From Hyphomonas sp. CY54-11-8 (lineage in GTDB: Bacteria > Pseudomonadota > Alphaproteobacteria > Caulobacterales > Hyphomonadaceae): a stretch of DNA of 64,000 nt. Shown here one piece after another: positions 61,306-64,000 of the stretch. The stretch's first letter is position 1; every line of letters starts with the position of its first letter. The notes under the pieces are model-generated. The model ran no database searches, had not been told where the DNA came from, and worked only from the letters and a program-made list of their open reading frames with translations. The stretch is from assembly GCF_000682735.1 (NCBI RefSeq), contig NZ_AWFD01000035.1:1-64000 (forward strand), in the 5' to 3' direction. The position numbers and the translations under genes are program-made.

Positions 61306-62309
61306 GCTTTATCCGGCGTGAGAACTGGCTTGAGAATTGGGGCGAGGAGCGCGGCGAGCGCTGCCTCATCCTCAAAGCGGGCTTCGACGGGAAAGACAAG
61401 AATGCGCGCGCGTTCTTCCGCAGGCAAGCGCACATGGTCTTTCGACGTTGTAATCAGGCGTGCCCCACGCTCGGCGGCGAGGTCATGCAGGAAGTTCAAA
61501 TCGCCTGCAGTGTAGGCGTGATGGTCGCCATAGGGCACGCTGTCCTGTAGGTCAGCGCCGGCTGCGGTCAGGCTGTCGAAGAATTTCACCGGGCGGCCGA
61601 TGCCGGCAAACGCGACCAGTGGGCCTTCAGGCACATCACCTGCGGGGGCCAGTCCGGCCCGTACCACAGGCAATCGCGACTTTTGTACCGCCGTCAGTTC
61701 CTTGCCTTCTCCCATCAGGATCACGCCATCGGCGCGGGCCAGGCCGTCGGCGACCGGTTCGCGCAGCGGCCCCTTGGGCAGAACGTGGCCATTGCCGAAG
61801 GGCGCGGCGGCGTCGATCACGATCAGGGAGAGGTCTTTGGCGACGGACGGGTTCTGGTGCCCATCATCCATGACGATCAGCTGGACGCCGTCTTCTGCCA
61901 TGGTGCGGGCCGCTTCGGCGCGGTCTTTCCCGATCCAGGCTTCGCCTGTGGCGGCGAGCATCAGCGGCTCATCGCCAACGTCGGCGGAATTGTGTTTGTC
62001 CGGATCCACTTTCAGCGGGCCTTCAAGCTTGCCGCCATAGCCCCGCGAAAGGCTTGCCGTGCGCAGGCCGGCTTCGCTGGCCCTGCGGCGGATGGCTTCC
62101 ACGACCGGGGTTTTGCCCACACCGCCAACCGTCAGATTGCCGACGCAGACAATCCGTACCGGGATGGATTCCGGTTTGGCGCGGGACAGCTTCCGGCGGA
62201 TGCCGAAGGTGTAAAGCGCTGCGAGAGGCGTCAGCAGAAGACGGGTCAGCGGCGCAGCTTCGCGGGATCTCGGATCAAGGCCGGCCGACCAGAAGTGCGG
62301 CGCCTTCAT
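61302..62309 (-). CDS. lpxK: Tetraacyldisaccharide 4'-kinase
   Basis: A 335-residue LpxK, which phosphorylates the 4'-position of the lipid A disaccharide at the membrane. Walker A VGNLTVGGVGKTPVV near residue 57, SRGYGGK near 85, VIMDDGHQNPSVAKD near 150, and RLITTSKDHVRLP near the C-terminus. It starts with ATGA overlapping the waaA stop. The N-terminal membrane-associated helix LLTPLAALYTFGIR is present. Confidence 0.95.
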   Translation of the reverse strand: MKAPHFWSAGLDPRSREAAPLTRLLLTPLAALYTFGIRRKLSRAKPESIPVRIVCVGNLTVGGVGKTPVVEAIRRRASEAGLRTASLSRGYGGKLEGPLKVDPDKHNSADVGDEPLMLAATGEAWIGKDRAEAARTMAEDGVQLIVMDDGHQNPSVAKDLSLIVIDAAAPFGNGHVLPKGPLREPVADGLARADGVILMGEGKELTAVQKSRLPVVRAGLAPAGDVPEGPLVAFAGIGRPVKFFDSLTAAGADLQDSVPYGDHHAYTAGDLNFLHDLAAERGARLITTSKDHVRLPAEERARILVFPVEARFEDEAALAALLAPILKPVLTPDKA

Positions 62310-63568
62310 TCCAGCAGCCCTTTTTCCGGGAGCAGCGGAAGAATGGCCCCCAGCGTCGCCTGCATGGGCGCGTCGGCCTCATATTCCAGAAGGTCGAGTG
62401 AGGAACTGGATGGCGGTGCCATGGTCACCAACGCGCGTCCGATGGCCTTGGGAGTCTTGAGCAGGCGGATCAAACCGCGCTCCGACAGGTCTTCCATCAT
62501 ATTGGCGAAGTTGAACACATCCGGACTGGAGACCACCGGCTTGCCGAGCCGGATCGGTTCCAGCGGATTGTGTCCGCCGACGTCCGGCGTGTGCCCACCG
62601 CCGAGATAGACGGCATCGGCGAGCCGGAACCAGATACCCATCTCGCCCATCGTGTCGGCCAGCAGGACTCTTGTATTTGTATTGGGTGCTTCCCCGCGTG
62701 AGCGCCGGGCGAAGGGAATGTTCCGGGCACGCAGGAGGTCTTCAATCAACGGGCCGCGTTCCGGATGGCGCGGGGCAATGATGAGGGCTGCGTCCGGCGC
62801 AGCTTTCATCGCATCCAGGAACAGGGCTTCTTCGCCGTTATGCGTGGAGGCGGCGAGATAGCATTTGCGCAGGCCCTTGAAGGATTCCTGCATCCGGCGC
62901 AGCTCAACATCATTGGCGGACGGCGGCGGCAGGGCAGATTTCAGATTGCCGGCACAGACGACAGGCTTCCCCATCAGGTTGGCCAGCCGCCGGGCGGTGT
63001 CCTCATCCGCCGCCAGCACGGCGTCGAACCGGCCGACAAGCGCCCGGAAGGTCTGGTGGAAGCGTTGCCAGCCCTGCGCGGACTTCTCGGTCATCCGTGC
63101 GTTGACCAGAGCGCGTTTTGCTCCGGCCTTTTCGGCTTCAAGGATCAGGTTGGGCCAGATCTCGCCTTCGCCGAAGATGCAGAGGCTGGGCTTCCAGTGC
63201 CGTATGAAACGCCGGGCAGCGGCCGGCGTATCGATTGGGGCCATTGTATAGACGGCGTTGTCGGGCAGCATCGGTCCCATCAGCTTGGCCGATGTCTGCG
63301 TCTGGCTGGTGAACAGCAGCATCAGGTCAGGCCGCTCGTCCAGAAGACGGTTTCCGAGTTCCAGCAGGAGGCGGCTCTCGCCGACGCTTGCCCCGTGCAG
63401 CCAGACCAGCACACCATTGTTGCGCAGCACGGGTAGGTGCCGCGCCATCCGCTCATTCCGGCGTGAGAAGTCTTCCTTGCCTTGTTTGACCCGCGCACTC
63501 AGCACAAAGCCCAGGAAAGGCGACAGCGCGCTGGTCAGAACGCGATACACGTGCAGCGCGAAGGTCAT
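62306..63568 (-). CDS. waaA: 3-deoxy-D-manno-octulosonic acid (Kdo) transferase
   Basis: A 420-residue GT30 Kdo transferase. An N-terminal membrane helix and the acceptor domain WLHGASVGE (near residue 50) are followed by FLRHWKPSLCIFGEGEIWPNLI, KRALVNARM and AGNLKSALP. The C-terminal GT-B half has AASTHNGEEALF, PRHPERG, DTMGEMGIWFRLADAVYLGGG and GGHNPLEP. The ATG at 63568 is chosen because it overlaps the DUF374 stop as ATGA, as all other genes here do. An ATG at 63610 is possible but would overlap by 46 bases. Confidence 0.94.
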   Translation of the reverse strand: MTFALHVYRVLTSALSPFLGFVLSARVKQGKEDFSRRNERMARHLPVLRNNGVLVWLHGASVGESRLLLELGNRLLDERPDLMLLFTSQTQTSAKLMGPMLPDNAVYTMAPIDTPAAARRFIRHWKPSLCIFGEGEIWPNLILEAEKAGAKRALVNARMTEKSAQGWQRFHQTFRALVGRFDAVLAADEDTARRLANLMGKPVVCAGNLKSALPPPSANDVELRRMQESFKGLRKCYLAASTHNGEEALFLDAMKAAPDAALIIAPRHPERGPLIEDLLRARNIPFARRSRGEAPNTNTRVLLADTMGEMGIWFRLADAVYLGGGHTPDVGGHNPLEPIRLGKPVVSSPDVFNFANMMEDLSERGLIRLLKTPKAIGRALVTMAPPSSSSLDLLEYEADAPMQATLGAILPLLPEKGLLE

Positions 63569-64000
63569 CTGGAAGCGGGATCCGTTTCTGTTTCCGATAT
63601 GCGGCCGCACAGCATATCAGCCCGGCGGGTCACTTCATCAAGTCGAACCTGCAATTCGGCGCGCAGTGTTTCAGGGTCTGCAGAGCGGGGCGCTTCGACC
63701 GGCGCGCCCAGAATGATGGCGCCGCGGGAGAAAGGGAAGGGAATGATGAATCTGTCCCAGGTGTCCAGGCGCCAGCAGGGCTTCACGGACAGCGCGTAAG
63801 GCACGATTGGTGCCCCGGCCCGCTGCGCGATCATGATCGCACCGGGGCTGACGCGTTCGGCGGGGCCACGGGGCCCGTCCGGCGTAATGCATACGGCGCT
63901 GCCGCTTTTCAGCAGACGGGTGGCCTCTGCGATGGCCCGGGCACCGCCCTTGTCCTTGCGCTTTTTCTTGTTCGCCGCCGATCCGCGGATTGCGTGAAGG
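63565..64000 (-). CDS. DUF374 lysophospholipid acyltransferase family protein (5' end outside window)
   Basis: The C-terminal 144 residues are in the window. Reading from the right edge, the frame gives AIRGSAANKKKRKDKGGARA, followed by CITPDGPRGPAERVSPGAIMIAQRAGAPIVPYALSVKPCWRL, the DUF374/acyltransferase signature, then PFSRGAIILGAPVEAP. The N-terminus and start lie beyond base 64000. It is probably the first known gene of the LPS operon (DUF374, waaA, lpxK, LpxL) and acts on membrane lipids. Confidence 0.9.
   Translation of the reverse strand, partial: LHAIRGSAANKKKRKDKGGARAIAEATRLLKSGSAVCITPDGPRGPAERVSPGAIMIAQRAGAPIVPYALSVKPCWRLDTWDRFIIPFPFSRGAIILGAPVEAPRSADPETLRAELQVRLDEVTRRADMLCGRISETETDPASR

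Overview
This is a gene-dense, high-GC chromosomal stretch from an alphaproteobacterium. Gene content (DUF3126, the TamA-TamB pair, a TonB/OmpA-rich envelope repertoire, many CoA-linked genes, an ECF41-type sigma factor next to an AhpD/CMD-like protein, an LPS acyltransferase/lpxK/waaA operon) suggests the Hyphomonadaceae (Hyphomonas/Henriciella-like). That placement is inference from content, not a search. No tRNA, rRNA, CRISPR array or complete transposon is visible. Only the first ~43 bases look like the outer end of an insertion sequence.

Layout. 1-1.6 kb: possible IS end, a LysR regulator and an XRE repressor. 1.8-7.8 kb: tamB and tamA (minus). 7.97-9.46 kb: Na+/Ca2+ antiporter overlapping queF. 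9.5-15.8 kb: nitroreductase and a secreted Cys-rich protein (minus), divergent from a TetR-MFP-RND efflux operon with a clear palindromic operator. 15.9-16.7 kb: cysE. 17.0-23.7 kb: an envelope cluster (BON/OmpA-type inner-membrane protein, repeat-rich HhH membrane protein, exported caspase fused to a cysteine-less FGE-like domain, two small membrane/TPR-like proteins). 23.8-31.1 kb: DUF3126, xseA, a methyltransferase, purD and a lipoprotein amidohydrolase. 31.3-34.6 kb: cupin-SDR-ADH operon divergent from its probable TetR repressor. 34.6-36.4 kb: three-gene, translationally coupled ECF41 operon. 36.4-38.3 kb: ABC-F ATPase. 38.3-39.1 kb: 0.8 kb of non-coding DNA holding four tandem two-hairpin units. 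39.1-41.3 kb: small membrane proteins and a YkuD_2 protein. 41.4-48.7 kb: CoA/acyl metabolism genes (ACAD10-like kinase, MFS, serine hydrolase, hotdog protein, DUF4262, crotonase, amidohydrolase). 48.9-51.3 kb: OmpA lipoprotein and an RhlE-type helicase. 51.3-55.8 kb: coupled P450-crotonase-DUF2855-CoA-transferase operon. 55.8-60.2 kb: pseudouridine synthase, M20 peptidase, membrane protein, GAF-EAL phosphodiesterase. 60.3-64.0 kb: LPS operon (DUF374 acyltransferase, waaA, lpxK, LpxL-like acyltransferase) joined by ATGA overlaps and cut by the window end.

The most unusual signal is the array at about 38369-39008. Read on the minus strand, each of the four units has a first hairpin with a pyrimidine-rich loop, then a GC-rich second hairpin whose base is constant while its tip changes in a compensated way, and in two units a U-tract. 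Three units expose C-runs in the second loop. This looks like a family of tandem homologous sRNAs with anti-Shine-Dalgarno-type loops, comparable in architecture to the 'cuckoo'/CcsR sRNAs of Rhodobacterales. A more distant relative lies at 31194-31259. The second point of interest is the exported caspase/pseudo-FGE cluster at 17-23.7 kb.
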